64,000 nucleotides of DNA from Brachyhypopomus gauderio. Lineage: Eukaryota > Chordata > Actinopteri > Gymnotiformes > Hypopomidae. This document shows positions 11,280 to 23,762 of the stretch, one piece after another. The DNA lies in the NCBI RefSeq assembly GCF_052324685.1, contig NW_027506980.1, positions 62,001 through 126,000 of the forward strand. Direction: 5' to 3'. A model generated the notes under the pieces. That model had not been told where the DNA came from and made no database searches. It worked only from the letters and a program-made list of their open reading frames with translations. Each line of letters starts with the position of its first letter. Positions within the stretch are counted from its first letter, which is position 1. A program made the translations under genes and the position numbers.

Positions 11280-12430
11280 CAGATGCTTCTGTGCTTACAT
11301 AGTTCTTCCTCAAAAGAAAACCCCAACAAGCACATTCCTCCTGTTTGCTGGCTTTTGATGAAATGAGCCAATGCATAAAGGATGCAACATCAAGGTCACT
11401 CACACTTTTCTGCTAGCTTGTCTAAAATTTGCCCTTCCTTCAATTACTCACTTGTCAAGACCTGCAGGTCTTCAAACAAAAGGTCAGTTTGTAGACCCTT
11501 TTCCTGTCAAAGTTTTGATCCTTTTGTCCACCAGTCATCGGAATGTGTATGATTTTCACCAGTTTACACAGTGTAGCTCCCTTGCCTTCAGTTGCAGGGT
11601 TATGTCCTCTTAGATATGACGCTTTTGAAATTATATGTGAAAATGCACCCAAAACCTATTCAAAACAGATTTGATGGAAGCACTGCAGGAGCTCTGCTCC
11701 AAGACGCATTTTGTCCAGAAAATGTGGTGTCATGAATGCATCCATATCACCAACACACATTTACAAACCAAACCATAGGCAATAAAATACATGAGTAAAC
11801 TGATTTGTGGACCTTTGTGGCACTTGGTACTGCTGAGATCAGGATCATTACAGAGTTCAGCAATCATTTTCCCAACTAGGTCATTGATACATTGGAATCC
11901 CCAATGTTTTCTGGAACAGAATATGCCTTTCGGATGAGAATAAAAAAAGACTTCAAGAACCAAAAAAGAAGTTAAGCTGCCTTCAGCTGATGTACTCAGA
12001 CTAACGGGAAACACTTTAAATCCCAAGGTGAAATGCACATGGTCAAAATTTTATCAGGACAGAGTACATGTTTTACTTTGATATTAAGAGCGATCACTGG
12101 ATTGTCTTCCAGTAAATTAATGTTTTCTTCCGCTACAAAACGTTTTTTCAACAACTATAAAGAGGCTATGCAACGAAACTGAGCGGGGATGTCAAGTGCC
12201 TTTAATGGTACATTTTTGACCCCACTTCAAATGCTGCTGTTACCTGACCAGTTCGATTGTTAGTTTGCCAGATTCTCAATCTCTGGGATGTGAGATCATG
12301 CACCAGGTTTAGTGAATGTTTAAGGGTGAAGGTCTTTAGTCTCTGCACAAATTCCACAAACATAGCTCAGGTCCTGCTCAACATGTCAACATGTGGCGAC
12401 AGCAAGTGCTTTTGGGGTCCTACATAAAAC

Positions 12431-12503
12431 GCCCGGCTAGCTCAGTCGGTAGAGCATGAGACTCTTAATCTCAGGGTCGTGGGTTCGAGCCCCACGTTGG
12501 GCG
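12431..12503 (+). tRNA. tRNA-Lys(CTT), canonical
   Basis: Canonical gene body; 5' flank CATAAAAC. First unit of a block repeated 6935 bp further on. Confidence 0.96.
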
Positions 12504-12592
12504 AGAGGCTGATTTGTTTGAGAGAAATGTTGAAATTTAGTTAATCTGTTTGCGCAAAATACGTCTAAAAAAGAAGAGAAAGGAACATACAT

Positions 12593-12666
12593 CGTCCCTG
12601 GGTGGGCTCGAACCACCGTCCTTTCGGTTAACAGGCGAACGCGCTAACCGATTGCGCCGCAGAGAC
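12593..12666 (-). tRNA. tRNA-Asn(GTT), A-type variant
   Basis: C8, C31 and C48 as at 110. Confidence 0.88.
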
Positions 12667-13817
12667 CAGATGCTTCTGTGCTTACACAGTTCTTCCTCAA
12701 AAGAAAAACCCAACAAGCACATTCCTCCTGTTTGCTGGCTTTTGATGAAATGAGCCAATGCATAAAGGATGCAACATCAAGGTCACTCACACTTTTCTGC
12801 TAGCTTGTCTAAAATTTGCCCTTCCTTCAATTACTCACTTGTCAAGACCTGCAGGTCTTCAAACAAAAGGTCAGTTTGTAGACCCTTTTCCTGTCAAAGT
12901 TTTGATCCTTTTGTCCACCAGTCATCGGAATGTGTATGATTTTCACCAGTTTACACAGTGTAGCTCCCTTGCCTTCAGTTGCAGGGTTATGTCCTCTTAG
13001 ATATGACGCTTTTGAAATTATATGTGAAAATGCACCCAAAACCTATTCAAAACAGATTTGATGGAAGCACTGCAGGAGCTCTGCTCCAAGACGCATTTTG
13101 TCCAGAAAATGTGGTGTCATGAATGCATCCATATCACCAACACACATTTACAAACCAAACCATAGGCAATAAAATACATGAGTAAACTGATTTGTGGACC
13201 TTTGTGGCACTTGGTACTGCTGAGATCAGGATCATTACAGAGTTCAGCAATCATTTTCCCAACTAGGTCATTGATACATTGGAATCCCCAATGTTTTCTG
13301 GAACAGAATATGCCTTTCGGATGAGAATAAAAAAAGACTTCAAGAACCAAAAAAGAAGTTAAGCTGCCTTCAGCTGATGTACTCAGACTAACGGGAAACA
13401 CTTTAAATCCCAAGGTGAAATGCACATGGTCAAAATTTTATCAGGACAGAGTACATGTTTTACTTTGATATTAAGAGCGATCACTGGATTGTCTTCCAGT
13501 AAATTAATGTTTTCTTCCGCTACAAAACGTTTTTTCAACAACTATAAAGAGGCTATGCAACGAAACTGAGCGGGGATGTCAAGTGCCTTTAATGGTACAT
13601 TTTTGACCCCACTTCAAATGCTGCTGTTACCTGACCAGTTCGATTGTTAGTTTGCCAGATTCTCAATCTCTGGGATGTGAGATCATGCACCAGGTTTAGT
13701 GAATGTTTAAGTGTGAAGGTCTTTAGTCTCTGCACAAATTCCACAAACATAGCTCAGGTCCTGCTCAACATGTCAACATGTGGCGACAGCAAGTGCTTTT
13801 GGGGTCCTACAAAAAAC

Positions 13818-13890
13818 GCCCGGCTAGCTCAGTCGGTAGAGCATGAGACTCTTAATCTCAGGGTCGTGGGTTCGAGCCCCACGTTGGGCG
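13818..13890 (+). tRNA. tRNA-Lys(CTT), canonical
   Basis: Canonical gene body; 5' flank CAAAAAAC. Confidence 0.96.
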
Positions 13891-13979
13891 AGAGGCTGAT
13901 TTGTTTGAGAGAAATGTTGAAATTTAGTTAATCTGTTTGCGCAAAATACGTCTAAAAAAGAAGAGAATGGAACATACAT

Positions 13980-14006
13980 CTTCCCTGGGTGGGCTCGAAC
14001 CACCAT

Positions 14007-14047
<41 letters not shown>

Positions 14048-14053
14048 AGAGAC
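13980..14053 (-). tRNA. tRNA-Asn(GTT), B-type variant (A72)
   Basis: G1-A72 mismatch. The spacer of this unit carries C at 14376 (GGGTTCTGTCC), shared only with the unit 6935 bp downstream. Confidence 0.9.
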
Positions 14054-15204
14054 CAGATGCTTCTGTGCTTACATAGTTCTTCCTCAAAAGAAAAACCCAA
14101 CAAGCACATTCCTCCTGTTTGCTGGCTTTTGATGAAATGAGCCAATGCATAAAGGATGCAACATCAAGGTCACTCACACTTTTCTGCTAGCTTGTCTAAA
14201 ATTTGCCCTTCCTTCAATTACTCACTTGTCAAGACCTGCAGGTCTTCAAACAAAAGGTCAGTTTGTAGACCCTTTTCCTGTCAAAGTTTTGATCCTTTTG
14301 TCCACCAGTCATCGGAATGTGTATGATTTTCACCAGTTTACACAGTGTAGCTCCCTTGCCTTCAGTTGCAGGGTTCTGTCCTCTTAGATATGACGCTTTT
14401 GAAATTATATGTGAAAATGCACCCAAAACCTATTCAAAACAGATTTGATGGAAGCACTGCAGGAGCTCTGCTCCAAGACGCATTTTGTCCAGAAAATGTG
14501 GTGTCATGAATGCATCCATATCACCAACACACATTTACAAACCAAACCATAGGCAATAAAATACATGAGTAAACTGATTTGTGGACCTTTGTGGCACTTG
14601 GTACTGCTGAGATCAGGATCATTACAGAGTTCAGCAATCATTTTCCCAACTAGGTCATTGATACATTGGAATCCCCAATGTTTTCTGGAACAGAATATGC
14701 CTTTCGGATGAGAATAAAAAAAGACTTCAAGAACCAAAAAAGAAGTTAAGCTGCCTTCAGCTGATGTACTCAGACTAACGGGAAACACTTTAAATCCCAA
14801 GGTGAAATGCACATGGTCAAAATTTTATCAGGACAGAGTACATGTTTTACTTTGATATTAAGAGCGATCACTGGATTGTCTTCCAGTAAATTAATGTTTT
14901 CTTCCGCTACAAAACGTTTTTTCAACAACTATAAAGAGGCTATGCAACGAAACTGAGCGGGGATGTCAAGTGCCTTTAATGGTACATTTTTGACCCCACT
15001 TCAAATGCTGCTGTTACCTGACCAGTTCGATTGTTAGTTTGCCAGATTCTCAATCTCTGGGATGTGAGATCATGCACCAGGTTTAGTGAATGTTTAAGGG
15101 TGAAGGTCTTTAGTCTCTGCACAAATTCCACAAACATAGCTCAGGTCCTGCTCAACATGTCAACATGTGGCGACAGCAAGTGCTTTTGGGGTCCTACATA
15201 AAAC

Positions 15205-15277
15205 GCCCGGCTAGCTCAGTCGGTAGAGCATGAGACTCTTAATCTCAGGGTCGTGGGTTTGAGCCCCACGTTGGGCG
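15205..15277 (+). tRNA. tRNA-Lys(CTT), T-loop variant (T56)
   Basis: C56 to T at 15260 gives GGGTTTGAG. The base is invariant in the B box and pairs with G19 in the folded tRNA, so this copy is probably poorly transcribed. The same change is at 22140. Confidence 0.87.
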
Positions 15278-15366
15278 AGAGGCTGATTTGTTTGAGAGAA
15301 ATGTTGAAATTTAGTTAATCTGTTTGCGCAAAATACGTCTAAAAAAGAAGAGAAAGGAACATACAT

Positions 15367-15393
15367 CGTCCCTGGGTGGGCTCGAACCACCAT

Positions 15394-15434
<41 letters not shown>

Positions 15435-15440
15435 AGAGAC
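15367..15440 (-). tRNA. tRNA-Asn(GTT), canonical (C'-type flank)
   Basis: Canonical gene body; the spacer has GGTCTTTAAAC and AATGTATATG states as in the 2884 and 7045 units. Confidence 0.96.
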
Positions 15441-16591
15441 CAGATGCTTCGGTGCTTACATAGTTCTTCCTCAAAAGAAAAACCCAACAAGCACATTCCT
15501 CCTGTTTGCTGGCTTTTGATGAAATGAGCCAATGCATAAAGGATGCAACATCAAGGTCACTCACACTTTTCTGCTAGCTTGTCTAAAATTTGCCCTTCCT
15601 TCAATTACTCACTTGTCACGACCTGCAGGTCTTTAAACAAAAGGTCAGTTTGTAGACCCTTTTCCTGTCACAGTTTTGATCCTTTTGTCCACCAGTCATC
15701 GGAATGTATATGATTTTCACCAGTTTACACAGTGTAGCTCCCTTGCCTTCAGTTGCAGGGTTATGTCCTCTTAGATATGACGCTTTTGAAATTATATGTG
15801 AAAATGCACCCAAAACCTATTCAAAACAGATTTGATGGAAGCACTGCAGGAGCTCTGCTCCAAGACGCATTTTGTCCAGAAAATGTGGTGTCATGAATGC
15901 ATCCATATCACCAACACACATTTACAAACCAAACCATAGGCAATAAAATACATGAGTAAACTGATTTGTGGACCTTTGTGGCACTTGGTACTGCTGAGAT
16001 CAGGATCATTACAGAGTTCAGCAATCATTTTCCCAACTAGGTCATTGATACATTGGAATCCCCAATGTTTTCTGGAACAGAATATGCCTTTCGGATGAGA
16101 ATAAAAAAAGACTTCAAGAACCAAAAAAGAAGTTAAGCTGCCTTCAGCTGATGTACTCAGACTAAAGGGAAACACTTTAAATCCCAAGGTGAAATGCACA
16201 TGGTCAAAATTTTATCAGGACAGAGTACATGTTTTACTTTGATATTAAGAGCGATCACTGGATTGTCTTCCAGTAAATTAATGTTTTCTTCCGCTACAAA
16301 ACGTTTTTTCAACAACTATAAAGAGGCTATGCAACGAAACTGAGCGGGGATGTCAAGTGCCTTTAATGGTACATTTTTGACCCCACTTCAAATGCTGCTG
16401 TTACCTGACCAGTTCGATTGTTAGTTTGCCAGATTCTCAATCTCTGGGATGTGAGATCATGCACCAGGTTTAGTGAATGTTTAAGGGTGAAGGTCTTTAG
16501 TCTCTGCACAAATTCCACAAACATAGCTCAGGTCCTGCTCAACATGTCAACATGTGGCGACAGCAAGTGCTTTTGGGGTCCTACATAAAAC

Positions 16592-16664
16592 GCCCGGCTA
16601 GCTCAGTCGGTAGAGCATGAGACTCTTAATCTCAGGGTCGTGGGTTCGAGCCCCACGTTGGGCG
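16592..16664 (+). tRNA. tRNA-Lys(CTT), canonical
   Basis: Canonical gene body; 5' flank CATAAAAC. Confidence 0.96.
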
Positions 16665-16753
16665 AGAGGCTGATTTGTTTGAGAGAAATGTTGAAATTTA
16701 GTTAATCTGTTTGCGCAAAATACGTCTAAAAAAGAAGAGAAAGGAACATACAT

Positions 16754-16827
16754 CGTCCCTGGGTGGGCTCGAGCCACCATCCTTTCGGTTAACAGCCGAA
16801 CGCGCTACCCGATTGCGCCACAGAGAC
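16754..16827 (-). tRNA. tRNA-Asn(GTT), variant (G20, C54)
   Basis: T20 to G in the D loop and T54 to C in the T loop. T54 forms the conserved T54-A58 pair and lies in the B box. Private to this copy. Confidence 0.87.
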
Positions 16828-17978
16828 CAGATGCTTCGGTGCTTACATAGTTCTTCCTCAAAAGAAAAACCCAACAAGCACATTCCTCCTGTTTGCTGGC
16901 TTTTGATGAAATGAGCCAATGCATAAAGGATGCAACATCAAGGTCACTCACACTTTTCTGCTAGCTTGTCTAAAATTTGCCCTTCCTTCAATTACTCACT
17001 TGTCACGACCTGCAGGTCTTTAAACAAAAGGTCAGTTTGTAGACCCTTTTCCTGTCACAGTTTTGATCCTTTTGTCCACCAGTCATCGGAATGTGTATGA
17101 TTTTCACCAGTTTACACAGTGTAGCTCCCTTGCCTTCAGTTGCAGGGTTATGTCCTCTTAGATATGACGCTTTTGAAATTATATGTGAAAATGCACCCAA
17201 AACCTATTCAAAACAGATTTGATGGAAGCACTGCAGGAGCTCTGCTCCAAGACGCATTTTGTCCAGAAAATGTGGTGTCATGAATGCATCCATATCACCA
17301 ACACACATTTACAAACCAAACCATAGGCAATAAAATACATGAGTAAACTGATTTGTGGACCTTTGTGGCACTTGGTACTGCTGAGATCAGGATCATTACA
17401 GAGTTCAGCAATCATTTTCCCAACTAGGTCATTGATACATTGGAATCCCCAATGTTTTCTGGAACAGAATATGCCTTTCGGATGAGAATAAAAAAAGACT
17501 TCAAGAACCAAAAAAGAAGTTAAGCTGCCTTCAGCTGATGTACTCAGACTAAAGGGAAACACTTTAAATCCCAAGGTGAAATGCACATGGTCAAAATTTT
17601 ATCAGGACAGAGTACATGTTTTACTTTGATATTAAGAGCGATCACTGGATTGTCTTCCAGTAAATTAATGTTTTCTTCCGCTACAAAACGTTTTTTCAAC
17701 AACTATAAAGAGGCTATGCAACGAAACTGAGCGGGGATGTCAAGTGCCTTTAATGGTACATTTTTGACCCCACTTCAAATGCTGCTGTTACCTGACCAGT
17801 TCGATTGTTAGTTTGCCAGATTCTCAATCTCTGGGATGTGAGATCATGCACCAGGTTTAGTGAATGTTTAAGGGTGAAGGTCTTTAGTCTCTGCACAAAT
17901 TCCACAAACATAGCTCAGGTCCTGCTCAACATGTCAACATGTGGCGACAGCAAGTGCTTTTGGGGTCCTACATGAAAC

Positions 17979-18051
17979 GCCCGGCTAGCTCAGTCGGTAG
18001 AGCATGAGACTCTTAATCTCAGGGTCGTGGGTTCGAGCCCCACGTTGGGCG
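17979..18051 (+). tRNA. tRNA-Lys(CTT), canonical
   Basis: Canonical gene body; 5' flank CATGAAAC. Confidence 0.96.
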
Positions 18052-18140
18052 AGAGGCTGATTTGTTTGAGAGAAATGTTGAAATTTAGTTAATCTGTTTG
18101 CGCAAAATACGTCTAAAAAAGAAGAGAAAGGAACATACAT

Positions 18141-18167
18141 CGTCCCTGGGTGGGCTCGAACCACCAT

Positions 18168-18208
<41 letters not shown>

Positions 18209-18214
18209 AGAGAC
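18141..18214 (-). tRNA. tRNA-Asn(GTT), canonical (C-type flank)
   Basis: Canonical gene body. The spacer has ACAAAATGTTTTTT, shared with the 4271, 8432, 23689 and 25076 units. Confidence 0.96.
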
Positions 18215-19365
18215 CAGATGCTTCGGTGCTTACATAATTCTTCCTCAAAAGAAAAACCCAACAAGCACATTCCTCCTGTTTGCTGGCTTTTGATGAAATG
18301 AGCCAATGCATAAAGGATGCAACATCAAGGTCACTCACACTTTTCTGCTAGCTTGTCTAAAATTTGCCCTTCCTTCAATTACTCACTTGTCACGACCTGC
18401 AGGTCTTCAAACAAAAGGTCAGTTTGTAGACCCTTTTCCTGTCACAGTTTTGATCCTTTTGTCCACCAGTCATCGGAATGTGTATGATTTTCACCAGTTT
18501 ACACAGTGTAGCTCCCTTGCCTTCAGTTGCAGGGTTATGTCCTCTTAGATATGACGCTTTTGAAATTATATGTGAAAATGCACCCAAAACCTATTCAAAA
18601 CAGATTTGATGGAAGCACTGCAGGAGCTCTGCTCCAAGACGCATTTTGTCCAGAAAATGTGGTGTCATGAATGCATCCATATCACCAACACACATTTACA
18701 AACCAAACCATAGGCAATAAAATACATGAGTAAACTGATTTGTGGACCTTTGTGGCACTTGGTACTGCTGAGATCAGGATCATTACAGAGTTCAGCAATC
18801 ATTTTCCCAACTAGGTCATTGATACATTGGAATCCCCAATGTTTTCTGGAACAGAATATGCCTTTCGGATGAGAATAAAAAAAGACTTCAAGAACCAAAA
18901 AAGAAGTTAAGCTGCCTTCAGCTGATGTACTCAGACTAAAGGGAAACACTTTAAATCCCAAGGTGAAATGCACATGGTCAAAATTTTATCAGGACAGAGT
19001 ACATGTTTTACTTTGATATTAAGAGCGATCACTGGATTGTCTTCCAGTAAATTAATGTTTTCTTCCGCTACAAAATGTTTTTTCAACAACTATAAAGAGG
19101 CTATGCAACGAAACTGAGCGGGGATGTCAAGTGCCTTTAATGGTACATTTTTGACCCCACTTCAAATGCTGCTGTTACCTGACCAGTTCGATTGTTAGTT
19201 TGCCAGATTCTCAATCTCTGGGATGTGAGATCATGCACCAGGTTTAGTGAATGTTTAAGGGTGAAGGTCTTTAGTCTCTGCACAAATTCCACAAACATAG
19301 CTCAGGTCCTGCTCAACATGTCAACATGTGGCGACAGCAAGTGCTTTTGGGGTCCTACATAAAAC

Positions 19366-19438
19366 GCCCGGCTAGCTCAGTCGGTAGAGCATGAGACTCT
19401 TAATCTCAGGGTCGTGGGTTCGAGCCCCACGTTGGGCG
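19366..19438 (+). tRNA. tRNA-Lys(CTT), canonical
   Basis: Canonical gene body; 5' flank CATAAAAC. Confidence 0.96.
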
Positions 19439-19527
19439 AGAGGCTGATTTGTTTGAGAGAAATGTTGAAATTTAGTTAATCTGTTTGCGCAAAATACGTC
19501 TAAAAAAGAAGAGAAAGGAACATACAT

Positions 19528-19601
19528 CGTCCCTGGGTGGGCTCGAACCACCGTCCTTTCGGTTAACAGGCGAACGCGCTAACCGATTGCGCCGCAGAGA
19601 C
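19528..19601 (-). tRNA. tRNA-Asn(GTT), A-type variant
   Basis: C8, C31 and C48; displaced 5 units from the 12593 copy. Confidence 0.88.
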
Positions 19602-20752
19602 CAGATGCTTCTGTGCTTACACAGTTCTTCCTCAAAAGAAAAACCCAACAAGCACATTCCTCCTGTTTGCTGGCTTTTGATGAAATGAGCCAATGCATAA
19701 AGGATGCAACATCAAGGTCACTCACACTTTTCTGCTAGCTTGTCTAAAATTTGCCCTTCCTTCAATTACTCACTTGTCAAGACCTGCAGGTCTTCAAACA
19801 AAAGGTCAGTTTGTAGACCCTTTTCCTGTCAAAGTTTTGATCCTTTTGTCCACCAGTCATCGGAATGTGTATGATTTTCACCAGTTTACACAGTGTAGCT
19901 CCCTTGCCTTCAGTTGCAGGGTTATGTCCTCTTAGATATGACGCTTTTGAAATTATATGTGAAAATGCACCCAAAACCTATTCAAAACAGATTTGATGGA
20001 AGCACTGCAGGAGCTCTGCTCCAAGACGCATTTTGTCCAGAAAATGTGGTGTCATGAATGCATCCATATCACCAACACACATTTACAAACCAAACCATAG
20101 GCAATAAAATACATGAGTAAACTGATTTGTGGACCTTTGTGGCACTTGGTACTGCTGAGATCAGGATCATTACAGAGTTCAGCAATCATTTTCCCAACTA
20201 GGTCATTGATACATTGGAATCCCCAATGTTTTCTGGAACAGAATATGCCTTTCGGATGAGAATAAAAAAAGACTTCAAGAACCAAAAAAGAAGTTAAGCT
20301 GCCTTCAGCTGATGTACTCAGACTAACGGGAAACACTTTAAATCCCAAGGTGAAATGCACATGGTCAAAATTTTATCAGGACAGAGTACATGTTTTACTT
20401 TGATATTAAGAGCGATCACTGGATTGTCTTCCAGTAAATTAATGTTTTCTTCCGCTACAAAACGTTTTTTCAACAACTATAAAGAGGCTATGCAACGAAA
20501 CTGAGCGGGGATGTCAAGTGCCTTTAATGGTACATTTTTGACCCCACTTCAAATGCTGCTGTTACCTGACCAGTTCGATTGTTAGTTTGCCAGATTCTCA
20601 ATCTCTGGGATGTGAGATCATGCACCAGGTTTAGTGAATGTTTAAGTGTGAAGGTCTTTAGTCTCTGCACAAATTCCACAAACATAGCTCAGGTCCTGCT
20701 CAACATGTCAACATGTGGCGACAGCAAGTGCTTTTGGGGTCCTACAAAAAAC

Positions 20753-20825
20753 GCCCGGCTAGCTCAGTCGGTAGAGCATGAGACTCTTAATCTCAGGGTC
20801 GTGGGTTCGAGCCCCACGTTGGGCG
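20753..20825 (+). tRNA. tRNA-Lys(CTT), canonical
   Basis: Canonical gene body; 5' flank CAAAAAAC. Confidence 0.96.
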
Positions 20826-20914
20826 AGAGGCTGATTTGTTTGAGAGAAATGTTGAAATTTAGTTAATCTGTTTGCGCAAAATACGTCTAAAAAAGAAGAG
20901 AATGGAACATACAT

Positions 20915-20941
20915 CTTCCCTGGGTGGGCTCGAACCACCAT

Positions 20942-20982
<41 letters not shown>

Positions 20983-20988
20983 AGAGAC
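20915..20988 (-). tRNA. tRNA-Asn(GTT), B-type variant (A72)
   Basis: G1-A72 mismatch. The unit has private changes at 21780 and 21914 that arose after its duplication from the 13980 unit. Confidence 0.9.
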
Positions 20989-22139
20989 CAGATGCTTCTG
21001 TGCTTACATAGTTCTTCCTCAAAAGAAAAACCCAACAAGCACATTCCTCCTGTTTGCTGGCTTTTGATGAAATGAGCCAATGCATAAAGGATGCAACATC
21101 AAGGTCACTCACACTTTTCTGCTAGCTTGTCTAAAATTTGCCCTTCCTTCAATTACTCACTTGTCAAGACCTGCAGGTCTTCAAACAAAAGGTCAGTTTG
21201 TAGACCCTTTTCCTGTCAAAGTTTTGATCCTTTTGTCCACCAGTCATCGGAATGTGTATGATTTTCACCAGTTTACACAGTGTAGCTCCCTTGCCTTCAG
21301 TTGCAGGGTTCTGTCCTCTTAGATATGACGCTTTTGAAATTATATGTGAAAATGCACCCAAAACCTATTCAAAACAGATTTGATGGAAGCACTGCAGGAG
21401 CTCTGCTCCAAGACGCATTTTGTCCAGAAAATGTGGTGTCATGAATGCATCCATATCACCAACACACATTTACAAACCAAACCATAGGCAATAAAATACA
21501 TGAGTAAACTGATTTGTGGACCTTTGTGGCACTTGGTACTGCTGAGATCAGGATCATTACAGAGTTCAGCAATCATTTTCCCAACTAGGTCATTGATACA
21601 TTGGAATCCCCAATGTTTTCTGGAACAGAATATGCCTTTCGGATGAGAATAAAAAAAGACTTCAAGAACCAAAAAAGAAGTTAAGCTGCCTTCAGCTGAT
21701 GTACTCAGACTAACGGGAAACACTTTAAATCCCAAGGTGAAATGCACATGGTCAAAATTTTATCAGGACAGAGTACATGATTTACTTTGATATTAAGAGC
21801 GATCACTGGATTGTCTTCCAGTAAATTAATGTTTTCTTCCGCTACAAAACGTTTTTTCAACAACTATAAAGAGGCTATGCAACGAAACTGAGCGGGGATG
21901 TCAAGTGCCTTTATTGGTACATTTTTGACCCCACTTCAAATGCTGCTGTTACCTGACCAGTTCGATTGTTAGTTTGCCAGATTCTCAATCTCTGGGATGT
22001 GAGATCATGCACCAGGTTTAGTGAATGTTTAAGGGTGAAGGTCTTTAGTCTCTGCACAAATTCCACAAACATAGCTCAGGTCCTGCTCAACATGTCAACA
22101 TGTGGCGACAGCAAGTGCTTTTGGGGTCCTACATAAAAC

Positions 22140-22212
22140 GCCCGGCTAGCTCAGTCGGTAGAGCATGAGACTCTTAATCTCAGGGTCGTGGGTTTGAGCC
22201 CCACGTTGGGCG
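22140..22212 (+). tRNA. tRNA-Lys(CTT), T-loop variant (T56)
   Basis: Same C56 to T change as at 15205, exactly 6935 bp away. Confidence 0.87.
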
Positions 22213-22301
22213 AGAGGCTGATTTGTTTGAGAGAAATGTTGAAATTTAGTTAATCTGTTTGCGCAAAATACGTCTAAAAAAGAAGAGAAAGGAACATACA
22301 T

Positions 22302-22328
22302 CGTCCCTGGGTGGGCTCGAACCACCAT

Positions 22329-22369
<41 letters not shown>

Positions 22370-22375
22370 AGAGAC
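22302..22375 (-). tRNA. tRNA-Asn(GTT), canonical (C'-type flank)
   Basis: Canonical gene body; flank and spacer states match the 15367 unit. Confidence 0.96.
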
Positions 22376-23526
22376 CAGATGCTTCGGTGCTTACATAGTT
22401 CTTCCTCAAAAGAAAAACCCAACAAGCACATTCCTCCTGTTTGCTGGCTTTTGATGAAATGAGCCAATGCATAAAGGATGCAACATCAAGGTCACTCACA
22501 CTTTTCTGCTAGCTTGTCTAAAATTTGCCCTTCCTTCAATTACTCACTTGTCACGACCTGCAGGTCTTTAAACAAAAGGTCAGTTTGTAGACCCTTTTCC
22601 TGTCACAGTTTTGATCCTTTTGTCCACCAGTCATCGGAATGTATATGATTTTCACCAGTTTACACAGTGTAGCTCCCTTGCCTTCAGTTGCAGGGTTATG
22701 TCCTCTTAGATATGACGCTTTTGAAATTATATGTGAAAATGCACCCAAAACCTATTCAAAACAGATTTGATGGAAGCACTGCAGGAGCTCTGCTCCAAGA
22801 CGCATTTTGTCCAGAAAATGTGGTGTCATGAATGCATCCATATCACCAACACACATTTACAAACCAAACCATAGGCAATAAAATACATGAGTAAACTGAT
22901 TTGTGGACCTTTGTGGCACTTGGTACTGCTGAGATCAGGATCATTACAGAGTTCAGCAATCATTTTCCCAACTAGGTCATTGATACATTGGAATCCCCAA
23001 TGTTTTCTGGAACAGAATATGCCTTTCGGATGAGAATAAAAAAAGACTTCAAGAACCAAAAAAGAAGTTAAGCTGCCTTCAGCTGATGTACTCAGACTAA
23101 AGGGAAACACTTTAAATCCCAAGGTGAAATGCACATGGTCAAAATTTTATCAGGACAGAGTACATGTTTTACTTTGATATTAAGAGCGATCACTGGATTG
23201 TCTTCCAGTAAATTAATGTTTTCTTCCGCTACAAAACGTTTTTTCAACAACTATAAAGAGGCTATGCAACGAAACTGAGCGGGGATGTCAAGTGCCTTTA
23301 ATGGTACATTTTTGACCCCACTTCAAATGCTGCTGTTACCTGACCAGTTCGATTGTTAGTTTGCCAGATTCTCAATCTCTGGGATGTGAGATCATGCACC
23401 AGGTTTAGTGAATGTTTAAGGGTGAAGGTCTTTAGTCTCTGCACAAATTCCACAAACATAGCTCAGGTCCTGCTCAACATGTCAACATGTGGCGACAGCA
23501 AGTGCTTTTGGGGTCCTACATGAAAC

Positions 23527-23599
23527 GCCCGGCTAGCTCAGTCGGTAGAGCATGAGACTCTTAATCTCAGGGTCGTGGGTTCGAGCCCCACGTTGGGCG
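23527..23599 (+). tRNA. tRNA-Lys(CTT), canonical
   Basis: Canonical gene body; from here to 41558 every copy has the CATGAAAC flank. Confidence 0.96.
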
Positions 23600-23688
23600 A
23601 GAGGCTGATTTGTTTGAGAGAAATGTTGAAATTTAGTTAATCTGTTTGCGCAAAATACGTCTAAAAAAGAAGAGAAAGGAACATACAT

Positions 23689-23715
23689 CGTCCCTGGGTG
23701 GGCTCGAACCACCAT

Positions 23716-23756
<41 letters not shown>

Positions 23757-23762
23757 AGAGAC
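23689..23762 (-). tRNA. tRNA-Asn(GTT), canonical (C-type flank)
   Basis: Canonical gene body; first unit of the most uniform stretch of the array (23527-41557). Confidence 0.96.
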
